From Pararhizobium gei (GTDB lineage: Bacteria > Pseudomonadota > Alphaproteobacteria > Rhizobiales > Rhizobiaceae), in contig NZ_CP119409.1 of assembly GCF_029223885.1 (NCBI RefSeq), positions 274,001 to 338,000 of the forward strand: DNA of 64,000 nucleotides, written 5' to 3'. Each line of letters begins with the position of its first letter. The stretch's first letter is position 1. Both the position numbers and the translations under genes were made by a program. Below, one piece after another: positions 8,855-17,491 of this stretch. The notes under the pieces are model-generated. The model saw only the letters and a program-made list of their open reading frames with translations. It was not told the DNA's origin and made no database searches.

Positions 8855-9064
8855 TTAGGCAGCCTGGAGGCTGTCTGCCGACATCTTGCCGGACTTGCGG
8901 TCCTTAACCAGCTCGAAGCTGATCTTCTGACCGTCGTTGAGGCCGCGCATGCCAGCGCGCTCGACAGCGGAGATGTGGACGAAAACGTCCTGGCTGCCGT
9001 CGTCAGGCTGAATGAAGCCGAAGCCCTTTGTGGAATTAAACCATTTTACTGTGCCAGTGGCCAT
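8855..9064 (-). CDS. Cold-shock protein, CspA family
   Basis: 69 residues, full length for a single cold-shock domain. The nucleic-acid binding motifs RNP1 (KGFGFIQ) and RNP2 (VFVHISAV) are intact, starting from [10 protein letters not shown]. CspA-type proteins are small OB-fold RNA chaperones acting in the cytoplasm. The longer frame upstream of MATG encodes nothing conserved and is instead a long leader: a good promoter lies about 145 bases upstream, which matches the structured, cold-responsive 5' UTRs known for cspA genes. Its own terminator follows. Which Csp paralogue this is cannot be told. Confidence 0.96.
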   Translation of the reverse strand: MATGTVKWFNSTKGFGFIQPDDGSQDVFVHISAVERAGMRGLNDGQKISFELVKDRKSGKMSADSLQAA

Positions 9065-9208
9065 AACGATCCCTTTCTCTAGCAAATTATAGTGACCCTG
9101 CCGACGTATCGCGGCGAGGATTTTGTGTTCGAATCTGAAGGAAAGTTCGTCCGATTGCACGCTGGGCGGCAAAAACCAAAGTCATCTAACAAATATCGAC
9201 CTCAACTC

Positions 9209-9237
9209 AAATAGTTTAGGTGTGGCAAAAGGTCAAG
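9209..9237 (-). promoter_or_regulatory. Sigma-70 promoter of the cold-shock gene
   Basis: On the minus strand CTTGACC (-35, bases 9237-9231) is followed after 16 bases by CTATTT (-10, bases 9214-9209), a good alphaproteobacterial housekeeping promoter. It predicts a transcript start near 9202 and a leader of about 138 bases before the csp start codon. Confidence 0.6.
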
Positions 9238-9558
9238 TTTTATTATTTCTGATTTTCGTATCGCATTGTTTTTAGACGATATTTTCAATTCAAGAGATAC
9301 CGTGGATTGATCTTGCTCGGAGGCCGGTCGATTCGTTTCCACCGGTGTCCCATAAACCGCTGCCCGTCCGGGAGATGCGGCCGTGTTGCCCCATTGGTGT
9401 ACAATGGACCGAAAGCGGATGCGCCTGCGGAAACCGGTTTTTAACCTCCCCTTAAATCGCCGCATTTACACTTCATCGCGCTGTTCGACATCAACGGCGC
9501 GACGGCGGCAAAGGTTGCCGGCTTTCTCCAGTGCGCCCGGGAGCACCCTTACTCCGCC
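9238..9558. other. Intergenic region between csp and PBP genes, no gene supported
   Basis: This divergent gap contains short open frames on both strands (for example a minus-strand frame to 9465 and a plus-strand frame from 9383), but their translations are Arg/Ser-rich, without recognisable motifs or good ribosome binding sites. It probably holds only the control regions of the csp and penicillin-binding protein genes. Confidence 0.6.
9441..9455 (+). promoter_or_regulatory. CtrA-type box TTAA-N7-TTAA upstream of PBP gene
   Basis: TTAA at 9441-9444 and TTAA at 9452-9455 are separated by exactly seven bases (CCTCCCC), the spacing of CtrA sites in alphaproteobacteria. The trailing C of the best consensus is absent. 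It lies about 105 bases before the penicillin-binding protein start, a plausible place for a cell-cycle promoter. Confidence 0.35.
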
Positions 9559-11775
9559 ATGGCAGGCAAACGCAAATCACCGAAACGAGTCGAACCGTCC
9601 TTCGAGGGCGCGCGCGGACGCGACGACAGTGACCTGAGGGCGGATGTAAAAGATCGCTTCGGCGCTACTGGCAGGGCCGGATCCAGGTCTGCGGCAAAAA
9701 AGGGCCGCGACAAGGGTGCTGGTCACAGCGGTTCGCGCAGCGGCCTGACGGGCGCTGTTCGCGCTCTCGTCTACTGGTGCATCGTGCTTGGCATATGGGG
9801 CGCGATCGGCGTCGGCGGGCTTGTGCTTTATTACGGCGCGCGCATGCCGAGCGCGACCAGCTGGGCCATTCCCGACCGGCCACCCAATGTCAAGATTCTT
9901 GCGGTCAGCGGGGACATCATCGCCAACCGGGGTGCGACCGGCGGCGAGGCGCTGTCGCTTGAAAACATGTCGCCCTATATTCCGCAGGCGGTCATCGCCA
10001 TCGAGGATCGCCGTTTCTACGCGCATTTCGGGGTTGATCCGCTGGGTCTCGCCCGCGCCATGCTGACCAATGTCACCGCCGGACGCATGATGCAGGGCGG
10101 ATCCACGATTACCCAGCAGCTCGCCAAGAACATGTTTCTGTCACCTGCGCGCACTCTGGAGCGCAAGGTTCAGGAAGTCCTGCTCTCCGTCTGGCTGGAG
10201 CAGAAATACACCAAGGACCAGATCCTGGCGATGTATCTGAACCGGGTGTTCTTCGGCTCCAATGCCTATGGCGTCGAAGCGGCGTCGCGTCGCTATTTCA
10301 ACAAGTCGGCGAGGGACGTCAACCTGGGCGAGGCGGCCCTGCTGGCCGGCCTTCTGAAGGCGCCGTCGCGCCTGTCTCCGGCGCGGGATCCAAAGGCTGC
10401 GGAAGAGCGCGCCCAGCTGGTCCTTGGCGCCATGCGCGAAGAGGGCTTCATCACCGAGTCGGAGATCAAGACGGCTATGTCGCAGCCGCCGACCGAGGCG
10501 AAGAGCTTCTGGTCCGGCGCGCAGTACTATGTCGCCGATATGGTCATGGATCAGCTCCCTGGGATGATCGGCGCGATCGATCAGGATCTCCTGGTCGAAA
10601 CGACCCTCGATCTTGATCTGGAGAAAAAAGCCGAAGAGACGCTGGCAGCCAGTCTGGACGAATCCGGCAAGAAGCTGAATGTCAGTCAGGCGGCGCTCGT
10701 CTCCATCGATGGCACGGGCGCAATCCGGGCGCTCGTCGGCGGCCGCGATTATGCCGAAAGCCAGTTCGACCGCGCCGTCAAGGCCAAGCGCCAGCCGGGC
10801 TCCGCCTTCAAGCCCTTCGTTTATGCGGCGGCTCTTGAAATCGGCCGGACACCGGCATCCGTCCGCAACGATGCCCCGGTGCGTATCGGCAACTGGACGC
10901 CGGAAAACTACGATGAGAAATACCGCGGCGAGGTGTCTCTCTCGTCCGCGCTCGCCAATTCGTTGAATACCATCGCCGCGCAGCTCGTGATGGAAGTAGG
11001 GCCGCAAAACGTCATCAAGCTTGCCCATCGGCTGGGAATCGAATCGGATATGCAGTCCAACGCCTCGATTGCGCTTGGGACGTCGGAGGTAAGCCTTGTG
11101 GAACTGACATCCGCCTATGCGCCTTTCATGAATGGCGGGTTCAAGGCCACCCCGCATGTCATCCGGCGGATTTCCACCGCCGACGGCACCGTGCTCTATG
11201 AAAATACCTACGACAATCCGCCGCGCGTTCTGGATCCCGCTGTCGTCAGCGAGATGAACCAGATGATGGTCGGCGTCATCGAGCGCGGCACCGGCAAGGC
11301 TGCAAAACTGAAGGGCTGGCAGGCGGCGGGAAAATCCGGCACCACGCAATCCTTCCGGGATGCGCTGTTCGTCGGCTTCACCAGCAATCTCACCACCGGT
11401 ATCTGGTTCGGCAATGATGACGGGAAGTCGATGAAGAAAGTCACCGGCGGCGGCCTTCCGGCCAAGGCCTGGCATGACTATATGACCGCTGCCCATGAAG
11501 GTCTGTCGCCATCACCGGTCTTCGGAACCACGGGTGTGCAACCGACATTCGATCCGGCTCAGGCCAGCCCCGAAACCATCGGCGATCTTCTGTCCGGTAC
11601 AGCCGGGAACGGCGAACCGGACGCCTTTCCGCCCGCGCCTGTCGCTGCTGAAAGGGAGACAGCCGGGCCAGCCGCCGACACCGGCAATCCCGATTTGGTG
11701 CCGCCCGCGGATGTCGGGCAGACCACGGGCGCGACGCGCCGGACGACCCTGTTCGATTTCCTCACCGGCGGTTGA
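9559..11775 (+). CDS. Class A penicillin-binding protein (bifunctional, PBP1 type)
   Basis: 738 residues. A basic, Ser/Gly-rich cytoplasmic tail of about 65 residues is followed by one membrane anchor (about 72-95), a GT51 glycosyltransferase domain and a transpeptidase domain. GT51 motifs are EDRRFYAHFGVD (catalytic Glu near residue 150), GGSTITQQLAKN and RKVQEVLLSVWLEQKYTKDQ. The transpeptidase has SxxK in RQPGSAFKPF, the SxN-like motif in ALANSLNT and KSGT in GKSGTTQSFRD. It polymerises and cross-links peptidoglycan at the outer face of the inner membrane. The C-terminal 90 residues are Pro/Ala-rich and probably disordered. No clear ribosome binding site precedes the ATG; a CtrA-type box lies upstream. 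Confidence 0.96.
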   Translation: MAGKRKSPKRVEPSFEGARGRDDSDLRADVKDRFGATGRAGSRSAAKKGRDKGAGHSGSRSGLTGAVRALVYWCIVLGIWGAIGVGGLVLYYGARMPSATSWAIPDRPPNVKILAVSGDIIANRGATGGEALSLENMSPYIPQAVIAIEDRRFYAHFGVDPLGLARAMLTNVTAGRMMQGGSTITQQLAKNMFLSPARTLERKVQEVLLSVWLEQKYTKDQILAMYLNRVFFGSNAYGVEAASRRYFNKSARDVNLGEAALLAGLLKAPSRLSPARDPKAAEERAQLVLGAMREEGFITESEIKTAMSQPPTEAKSFWSGAQYYVADMVMDQLPGMIGAIDQDLLVETTLDLDLEKKAEETLAASLDESGKKLNVSQAALVSIDGTGAIRALVGGRDYAESQFDRAVKAKRQPGSAFKPFVYAAALEIGRTPASVRNDAPVRIGNWTPENYDEKYRGEVSLSSALANSLNTIAAQLVMEVGPQNVIKLAHRLGIESDMQSNASIALGTSEVSLVELTSAYAPFMNGGFKATPHVIRRISTADGTVLYENTYDNPPRVLDPAVVSEMNQMMVGVIERGTGKAAKLKGWQAAGKSGTTQSFRDALFVGFTSNLTTGIWFGNDDGKSMKKVTGGGLPAKAWHDYMTAAHEGLSPSPVFGTTGVQPTFDPAQASPETIGDLLSGTAGNGEPDAFPPAPVAAERETAGPAADTGNPDLVPPADVGQTTGATRRTTLFDFLTGG

Positions 11776-11938
11776 GAGAGATCGCAAGGAAAGCAGTTGT
11801 CAGGCTGCGCAAAGGCTGAGAGACTGCGCAGGAAGAACACGGCAACCTCGATCAACGTGGGCGGACCAAGAACGGAAATTTAGGGCGTTTTTTGGCTGTC
11901 AATGCCCGATTTTTGCCTGTTCTCGCCCTAGAACGTGC

Positions 11939-11970
11939 CTTGCAGTCCGAAACACTGCTCCTTATATACG
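11939..11970 (+). promoter_or_regulatory. Sigma-32 (RpoH) heat-shock promoter of dnaK
   Basis: CTTG at 11939-11942 and CTTATATACG at 11961-11970 are separated by 18 bases. This fits the alphaproteobacterial heat-shock consensus CTTG-N17/18-CYTATNTNNG at every specified position. It lies about 110 bases before the dnaK start. The rest of the 302-base gap after the PBP gene shows no reading frame of interest. Confidence 0.85.
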
Positions 11971-12020
11971 CCCCATCACCGCGGCAAAGCTCGCAAAACT
12001 TCCACAGACCATCCCGTTAG

Positions 12021-12058
12021 GGACTGTCGAATGAATGCCTGACGGGTTCCGACAGTCC
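12021..12058 (+). promoter_or_regulatory. Hairpin in the dnaK leader, just before the ribosome binding site
   Basis: GGACTGTCG (12021-12029) and CGACAGTCC (12050-12058) form a perfect 9-bp stem with a 20-base loop, ending four bases before the AAGGAGAG ribosome binding site of dnaK. It is inside the predicted heat-shock transcript. It lacks a T-run, so it is not a terminator; it may stabilise the mRNA or modulate initiation. Confidence 0.6.
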
Positions 12059-12077
12059 GCTGCAAGGAGAGAACGAC

Positions 12078-14000
12078 ATGGCTAAAGTAATCGGTATCGA
12101 TCTGGGAACGACCAATTCCTGCGTCGCCGTCATGGACGGCAAGGACGCGAAGGTCATTGAGAATGCGGAAGGCGCCCGCACGACCCCATCCATCGTTGCC
12201 TTCAACGATGACGGTGAGCGTTTGACGGGCCAGCCGGCAAAGCGCCAGGCCGTGACCAACCCGGAGAACACCATTTTCGCGGTCAAGCGACTGATCGGCC
12301 GTACCTTCCAGGACCCGACGACGCAAAAAGATAAGGCCATGGTGCCCTACAAGATCGTCAAGGCCGACAACAACGATGCCTGGGTTGAAGCCCACGGCCA
12401 GAATTATTCCCCGTCGCAGATTTCTGCCATGATCCTTCAGAAGATGAAGGAAACGGCTGAATCCTATCTTGGCGAAAAAGTAACTCAAGCCGTCATTACC
12501 GTTCCGGCCTATTTCAACGATGCCCAGCGTCAGGCAACCAAGGATGCCGGCAAGATCGCCGGCCTTGAGGTGCTGCGCATAATCAACGAGCCGACGGCTG
12601 CAGCGCTTGCCTATGGCCTTGACAAGAAGGATGGCAAGACCATCGCCGTCTACGATCTGGGTGGCGGTACTTTCGATATTTCGGTTCTCGAAATCGGCGA
12701 CGGCGTCTTCGAAGTGAAGTCGACCAACGGCGACACCTTCCTTGGTGGTGAAGACTTCGACATGCGTCTCGTCGAGTATTTCGCAGCCGAGTTCAAGAAG
12801 GATCAGGGCATCGATCTGAAGACCGACAAGCTGGCTCTGCAGCGCCTCAAGGAAGCTGCCGAAAAGGCAAAGATCGAGCTGTCCGCTTCGCAGCAGACCG
12901 AAATCAACCTGCCGTTCATCACGGCCGATGCGTCCGGCCCCAAGCATCTGACCATGAAGCTGTCGCGTGCCAAGTTCGAAAGCCTGGTCGATGATCTCGT
13001 TCAACGCACGATGGCCCCGTGCCGTGCAGCCCTCAAGGATGCCGGTGTCACAGCGGCCGAGATCGACGAAGTCGTTCTGGTCGGTGGCATGAGCCGCATG
13101 CCGAAGGTGCAGGAAGTCGTCAAGCAGCTGTTCGGCAAGGAGCCGCACAAGGGTGTCAACCCGGATGAAGTGGTCGCACTCGGCGCCGCCATCCAGGCAG
13201 GCGTTCTCCAGGGCGACGTTAAGGACGTGCTGCTTCTCGACGTAACCCCGCTGTCGCTCGGCATCGAAACGCTCGGCGGCGTGTTCACCCGTCTCATCGA
13301 GCGCAACACGACGATCCCGACGAAGAAGTCGCAGACTTTCTCGACGGCTGAAGACAGCCAGAACGCTGTCACCATCCGTGTAAGCCAGGGCGAGCGCGAA
13401 ATGGCGCAGGACAACAAGCTGCTCGGCCAGTTCGATCTTGTCGGCATACCACCGGCGCCGCGTGGCGTTCCGCAGATCGAAGTCACCTTCGATATCGACG
13501 CCAACGGGATCGTGCAGGTGTCGGCCAAGGACAAGGGCACCGGCAAGGAGCATCAGATCCGGATCCAGGCTTCGGGCGGTCTGTCCGACGCGGATATCGA
13601 GAAGATGGTCAAGGACGCCGAGGCCAATGCCGAGACCGACAAGAAGCGCCGTGAAGGCGTGGAGGCGCGCAACCAGGCCGAAAGCCTGATCCATTCCTCT
13701 GAGAAATCCCTCAAGGAATATGGCGACAAGGTCACGGAAGCCGAACGGACGGCGATTTCCGATGCGATCGCATCGCTGAAGACCACCGTCGAAGCCTCCG
13801 AGCCGGATGCCGAAGACATCAAGGCAAAGACGCAGGTTCTGCTGGAAGCGTCGATGAAGCTCGGACAGGCGATGTATGAATCGCAGCAGACGGAAGCAGC
13901 CAATGCCGATGCGCAGGCTGACGCTGCCCGCGACGGCGATATCCTCGACGCCGACTACGAAGAGGTCAACGACGAGGACGACCGCAAGAAGTCTGCCTAA
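12078..14000 (+). CDS. dnaK: Molecular chaperone DnaK (Hsp70)
   Basis: 640 residues, normal length. The ATPase domain begins [17 protein letters not shown], with the second phosphate loop [16 protein letters not shown] near residue 193 and the adenosine motif [13 protein letters not shown] near 335. The interdomain linker [19 protein letters not shown] near 385-400 and a full substrate-binding and lid domain follow, ending in an acidic-basic tail. DnaK refolds and protects client proteins with DnaJ and GrpE. A strong AAGGAGAG ribosome binding site, a heat-shock promoter and a leader hairpin lie upstream; dnaJ follows after a terminator, as in other rhizobia. grpE is not in this window. Confidence 0.99.
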   Translation: MAKVIGIDLGTTNSCVAVMDGKDAKVIENAEGARTTPSIVAFNDDGERLTGQPAKRQAVTNPENTIFAVKRLIGRTFQDPTTQKDKAMVPYKIVKADNNDAWVEAHGQNYSPSQISAMILQKMKETAESYLGEKVTQAVITVPAYFNDAQRQATKDAGKIAGLEVLRIINEPTAAALAYGLDKKDGKTIAVYDLGGGTFDISVLEIGDGVFEVKSTNGDTFLGGEDFDMRLVEYFAAEFKKDQGIDLKTDKLALQRLKEAAEKAKIELSASQQTEINLPFITADASGPKHLTMKLSRAKFESLVDDLVQRTMAPCRAALKDAGVTAAEIDEVVLVGGMSRMPKVQEVVKQLFGKEPHKGVNPDEVVALGAAIQAGVLQGDVKDVLLLDVTPLSLGIETLGGVFTRLIERNTTIPTKKSQTFSTAEDSQNAVTIRVSQGEREMAQDNKLLGQFDLVGIPPAPRGVPQIEVTFDIDANGIVQVSAKDKGTGKEHQIRIQASGGLSDADIEKMVKDAEANAETDKKRREGVEARNQAESLIHSSEKSLKEYGDKVTEAERTAISDAIASLKTTVEASEPDAEDIKAKTQVLLEASMKLGQAMYESQQTEAANADAQADAARDGDILDADYEEVNDEDDRKKSA

Positions 14001-14026
14001 TTCGGCGGCGGATGTCAGTGTTTTTC

Positions 14027-14057
14027 GAGCCCGGAGCCTCAAGCTCCGGGCTCTTTC
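14027..14057 (+). terminator. Terminator after dnaK
   Basis: Perfect 11-bp stem GAGCCCGGAGC/GCTCCGGGCTC (14027-14037 and 14043-14053) with a 5-base loop, followed by TTTCGATTT. It separates dnaK from dnaJ, so dnaJ must depend on read-through or its own promoter in 14058-14240; that gap also has a small CCTGTTT/AAACAGG hairpin at 14170-14188. Confidence 0.8.
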
Positions 14058-14240
14058 GATTTACTGGACCTGCCTGAAAGACAGTCTGCCCGGAATAACG
14101 AGCTTTTCCGGTAAAAAGTGACAGGGATGGTGTATTGCCTATGGTATCGCGCCTGAAGGTTTACTAAATCCTGTTTTAACGAAACAGGCGCCTGACGGGG
14201 CCGGTCTTGACGCGCTATTTCAACGGGACAACCTGCAAGT

Positions 14241-15377
14241 ATGAAACGTGATCTTTACGAACTGCTCGGTGTTGCGAAGACAGCGGACGAGAAGGAGCTG
14301 AAAAGCGCGTTCCGCAAGCTGGCGATGAAATATCACCCGGACAAGAATCCGGGCGATAAGGAGTCGGAAAAGACCTTCAAGGAAATCAACGAAGCCTATG
14401 AGACGCTGAAGGATCCGCAGAAGCGGGCAGCCTATGACCGTTATGGCCACGCGGCATTCGAGAACGGTGGCCCAGGTGCCGGCGGTGCCGGGTTCGGCGC
14501 TGCGGGTGCGGGCGGCTTCTCGGATATTTTCGAGGATATTTTCGGCGAGATGATGGGCGGTGCCCGTCAGCAGCGTCGGTCCTCCGGCGGACGCGAGCGC
14601 GGCGCCGACCTGCGCTACAATATGGAAATTTCGCTCGAGGAAGCCTTCAACGGCAAGACCGCGCAGATCCGCGTACCGACCTCGATCACCTGCGATGTCT
14701 GCACGGGCACCGGAGCAAAACCCGGAACCAAGCCCCAGACCTGCGCCACCTGCCAGGGATCGGGCCGCGTGCGCGCGGCGCAGGGGTTCTTTTCCATCGA
14801 GCGGACCTGCCCGACTTGCCACGGCCGCGGTCAGACGATTTCGGATCCCTGCACGAAATGCCATGGCCAGGGCCGCGTAACGGAAGAGCGCGCTCTTTCC
14901 GTCAACATTCCCTCGGGCATTGAGGACGGCACGCGCATCCGCCTGTCGGGCGAGGGCGAAGCCGGACTGCGCGGCGGGCCTGCCGGCGACCTCTATATTT
15001 TCCTGTCGGTCAAGCCGCATGAATTCTATCAACGAGATGGTGCCGACCTCTATTGCAGTGTGCCGATCTCCATGACGACCGCGGCGCTTGGCGGCAAGTT
15101 CGACGTTCAGACATTGGACGGAACCAAGTCGCGTGTGACCGTGCCGGAGGGGACACAGGCCGGCAAGCAGTTCCGGCTGAAGGGCAAGGGCATGCCCGTG
15201 CTGCGGTCCACCCAGCTTGGCGATCTCTATATCCAGATCCAGATCGAGACGCCGCAAAAGCTCACCAAGCGCCAGCGCGAGCTTTTGAAGGAGTTCGAGG
15301 AACTGTCGTCCAAGGAAAACAATCCGGAATCGGCCGGCTTCTTCTCCCGCATGAAGGATTTCTTCGACATCGAATGA
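14241..15377 (+). CDS. dnaJ: Co-chaperone DnaJ (Hsp40, type I)
   Basis: 378 residues with the complete type I layout. The J domain (1-70) contains the HPD triad at residues 32-34, which triggers DnaK ATP hydrolysis. A Gly/Phe-rich linker (about 75-105) follows. The zinc-finger region carries four CxxCxGxG repeats ([32 protein letters not shown]). The C-terminal substrate-binding domain ends near 350. It lies 240 bases after dnaK on the same strand. The ribosome binding site is weak and the intergenic terminator suggests expression below that of dnaK. Confidence 0.98.
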   Translation: MKRDLYELLGVAKTADEKELKSAFRKLAMKYHPDKNPGDKESEKTFKEINEAYETLKDPQKRAAYDRYGHAAFENGGPGAGGAGFGAAGAGGFSDIFEDIFGEMMGGARQQRRSSGGRERGADLRYNMEISLEEAFNGKTAQIRVPTSITCDVCTGTGAKPGTKPQTCATCQGSGRVRAAQGFFSIERTCPTCHGRGQTISDPCTKCHGQGRVTEERALSVNIPSGIEDGTRIRLSGEGEAGLRGGPAGDLYIFLSVKPHEFYQRDGADLYCSVPISMTTAALGGKFDVQTLDGTKSRVTVPEGTQAGKQFRLKGKGMPVLRSTQLGDLYIQIQIETPQKLTKRQRELLKEFEELSSKENNPESAGFFSRMKDFFDIE

Positions 15378-15530
15378 CCGGCCTCGCCGGATGCCTATAT
15401 CCAGGGCCGGAGACAGAAATGCCGCCGGCCATTTTTCGGGCCGTCGATCGATCGGACAGAAGCAGGCCATGCCTTGCCATCCTGTGCTTCCCGGCATAGC
15501 TCTCTTGGCCAACACAGGGCCGTATCGTTC

Positions 15531-16652
15531 ATGCCGCACAAGGTTTTTCTCAATCGCCTGAAGCTCGGTGATTTCCGCAATTACGCGGGCCTGTCGCTCG
15601 AGCTCGATGCGCGGCATGTGGTTCTCACCGGCGAGAACGGCGCTGGAAAGACCAACCTCATAGAGGCCGTTTCCTTCCTTTCTCCCGGCCGTGGCCTGCG
15701 CCGGGCCGCCTATGCCGATGCCGCACGGGTCGGAGCCGACAATGGCTTCTCGGTCTTTGCCGCCCTTGAGGGCATGGATGGCCCCGTAGAGATCGGCACA
15801 GGAACGGCCGGTACAGAGGAGGGGCAGTCGCGCCGTCTGCGCTTGAACGGCACCCCTGCAAAAACCATTGACGAACTTCTCGACCATTTGCGTGTGCTCT
15901 GGCTGACGCCCGCCATGGACGGTCTTTTTACCGGCGGGTCGAGCGATCGGCGCCGCTTTCTCGACCGGCTTGTCCTGTCGCTCGATCCGCAACATGGCCG
16001 CCGCGCCACGGATTACGAGCGCGCCATGCGCAGCCGCAACAGGCTGCTGTCGGAAGGACGGGCCGATCCGGTCTGGCTGACGGGGCTGGAGCGGCAGATG
16101 GCGGAACTGGGAATTTCCATGGCGCTTGCCCGCCAGGAGATGCTTGGGCTTCTCGGCGGGCTTGTGGATAAAAACCAGCAAGGCGTTTTCCCGGCTGCCG
16201 ATCTGGCTTTGTCCGGTTTTCTCGATGGCGAGTGGCATCGTCCTGCCTTCGATCTCGAGGAGCAATATCTGGAGACGATGAAGAACGGACGATACCGCGA
16301 TGCGGCTGCCGGACGAACGCTGGATGGCCCGCACCGCACCGATCTCCTGATCCGCCACAGGGCGAAGGACATGGAGGCGGAGCGCTGTTCGACCGGCGAA
16401 CAGAAGGCGTTGCTTGTGGGTCTGATCCTCGCCCATGCGCGTCTGGTGACGAATATGACAGGACATGCGCCGGTCCTCCTGCTGGACGAGATTGCAGCCC
16501 ATCTGGACGAGAGGCGGCGGGCCGCTCTTTTCGATCTGGTCGATGATCTCGGCGGCCAGGCTTTTATGACCGGCACTGACAGGTCGATGTTTTCCGCGCT
16601 CGGCGACCGGGCGCGCTATCTGACGGTTGCCAGTGGCAGCGTTTCAGGGTGA
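15531..16652 (+). CDS. recF: DNA replication and repair protein RecF
   Basis: 373 residues from the ATG at 15531; the open frame reaches further back to 15474 but the conserved N-terminus starts MPHKVFLNRLKLGDFRNY. Walker A is GENGAGKT at residues 34-41, the ABC signature is in STGEQKALLVGL near 300, and Walker B is VLLLDEIAAHLDE near 325. RecF is an SMC/Rad50-like ATPase that helps load RecA at gaps with RecO and RecR. In many bacteria recF sits with dnaA-dnaN-gyrB; here it follows dnaJ and is nine bases before a MoeB-like gene, an arrangement usual in rhizobia as far as I recall. Confidence 0.97.
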   Translation: MPHKVFLNRLKLGDFRNYAGLSLELDARHVVLTGENGAGKTNLIEAVSFLSPGRGLRRAAYADAARVGADNGFSVFAALEGMDGPVEIGTGTAGTEEGQSRRLRLNGTPAKTIDELLDHLRVLWLTPAMDGLFTGGSSDRRRFLDRLVLSLDPQHGRRATDYERAMRSRNRLLSEGRADPVWLTGLERQMAELGISMALARQEMLGLLGGLVDKNQQGVFPAADLALSGFLDGEWHRPAFDLEEQYLETMKNGRYRDAAAGRTLDGPHRTDLLIRHRAKDMEAERCSTGEQKALLVGLILAHARLVTNMTGHAPVLLLDEIAAHLDERRRAALFDLVDDLGGQAFMTGTDRSMFSALGDRARYLTVASGSVSG

Positions 16653-16661
16653 ACTCCGATC

Positions 16662-17423
16662 ATGAGCACGCAACCTCTCGACCGGAACGAAATCCAGCGC
16701 TATGCCCGCCACATCATCCTGCCGGAAATCGGCGGGAGCGGACAACAGGCGCTGAAGGCCGCGCGGGTTCTCGTCATCGGCGCGGGTGGGCTTGGCGCCC
16801 CGGTGCTTCAGTATTTGGCCGCGGCGGGGGTGGGCACGCTCGGCATCGTTGATGACGACACCGTGTCCCTGTCGAACCTTCAGCGGCAAGTAATCCATGC
16901 CACCGCGGATATCGGCAAGACCAAGACCGACAGCGCCGCGGATTTCATCGCGCGGCTCAATCCGCATGTCCTGGTCAACCGCCATGAATTGCGGCTCGAC
17001 GCGGCGAATGCGGCGGCGCTGCTGTCCGGCTATGATATCGTCGCCGACGGTTCCGACAATTTCGAGACGCGCTATCTCGTCGCCGACACGGCCGAACGGC
17101 TGCAGATCACGCTGGTCGCCGGTGCGGTCGGCCGCTTCGACGGTTCGCTTACCGTCCTCCGGCCCTGGAAGATAGCCGGCAATGGACGGCGGAATCCGAG
17201 TTTCCGTGATCTCTTCCCAGCGCCCCCGCCGCCGGGCGTCGTCCCGAGTTGCGCGGAGGCCGGTGTCGTCGGCGCGCTGACGGGCGTCATCGGTACATTG
17301 CAGGCGATGGAAGTCATCAAACTGATTACCGGTGCCGGCGAGCCGCTGATCGGTCGCTTGTTGATGTATGACGCCCTGGCAGCCCGGTTCGAGACGATCA
17401 AATATCGAAGGAAGGCTGGCTGA
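16662..17423 (+). CDS. moeB: ThiF/MoeB-family E1-like adenylyltransferase
   Basis: 253 residues. The nucleotide-binding fold shows VIGAGGLGAPVLQYLAAAG near residue 35, and the adenylation loop DDDTVSLSNLQRQVIH near 65-80 with the essential Arg. MoeB activates the C-terminus of MoaD for molybdopterin synthesis; ThiF does the same for ThiS. The conserved Cys in PSCAEAGVVG is present. However, both CxxC pairs that bind zinc in E. coli MoeB are missing: the first position reads PSFRDLF, and the protein ends at YRRKAG where the second pair would be. No moaD, moaE or thiS gene is adjacent. The symbol is therefore tentative. Confidence 0.85.
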   Translation: MSTQPLDRNEIQRYARHIILPEIGGSGQQALKAARVLVIGAGGLGAPVLQYLAAAGVGTLGIVDDDTVSLSNLQRQVIHATADIGKTKTDSAADFIARLNPHVLVNRHELRLDAANAAALLSGYDIVADGSDNFETRYLVADTAERLQITLVAGAVGRFDGSLTVLRPWKIAGNGRRNPSFRDLFPAPPPPGVVPSCAEAGVVGALTGVIGTLQAMEVIKLITGAGEPLIGRLLMYDALAARFETIKYRRKAG

Positions 17424-17491
17424 CGCGCGTCGGCGGCGAGGGCTTGTATGGACCCGCGCATAGCCGACAGCGTCGCAGCCGATGTCGCTCG

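Noticed and set aside
9202..9465. 87-residue minus-strand frame between csp and the PBP gene
   Set aside because: Arg/Ser-rich, no ribosome binding site, and it covers the csp promoter. Not called as a gene.
11976..14042. 688-residue open frame antisense to dnaK
   Set aside because: It mirrors dnaK codon structure; high-G+C genes leave long antisense frames. No motif or start signal, and dnaK is certain.
14220..16502. 760-residue open frame antisense to dnaJ and recF
   Set aside because: It spans two certain genes and their gap on the other strand; composition is Arg/Ala/Gly-rich shadow sequence.
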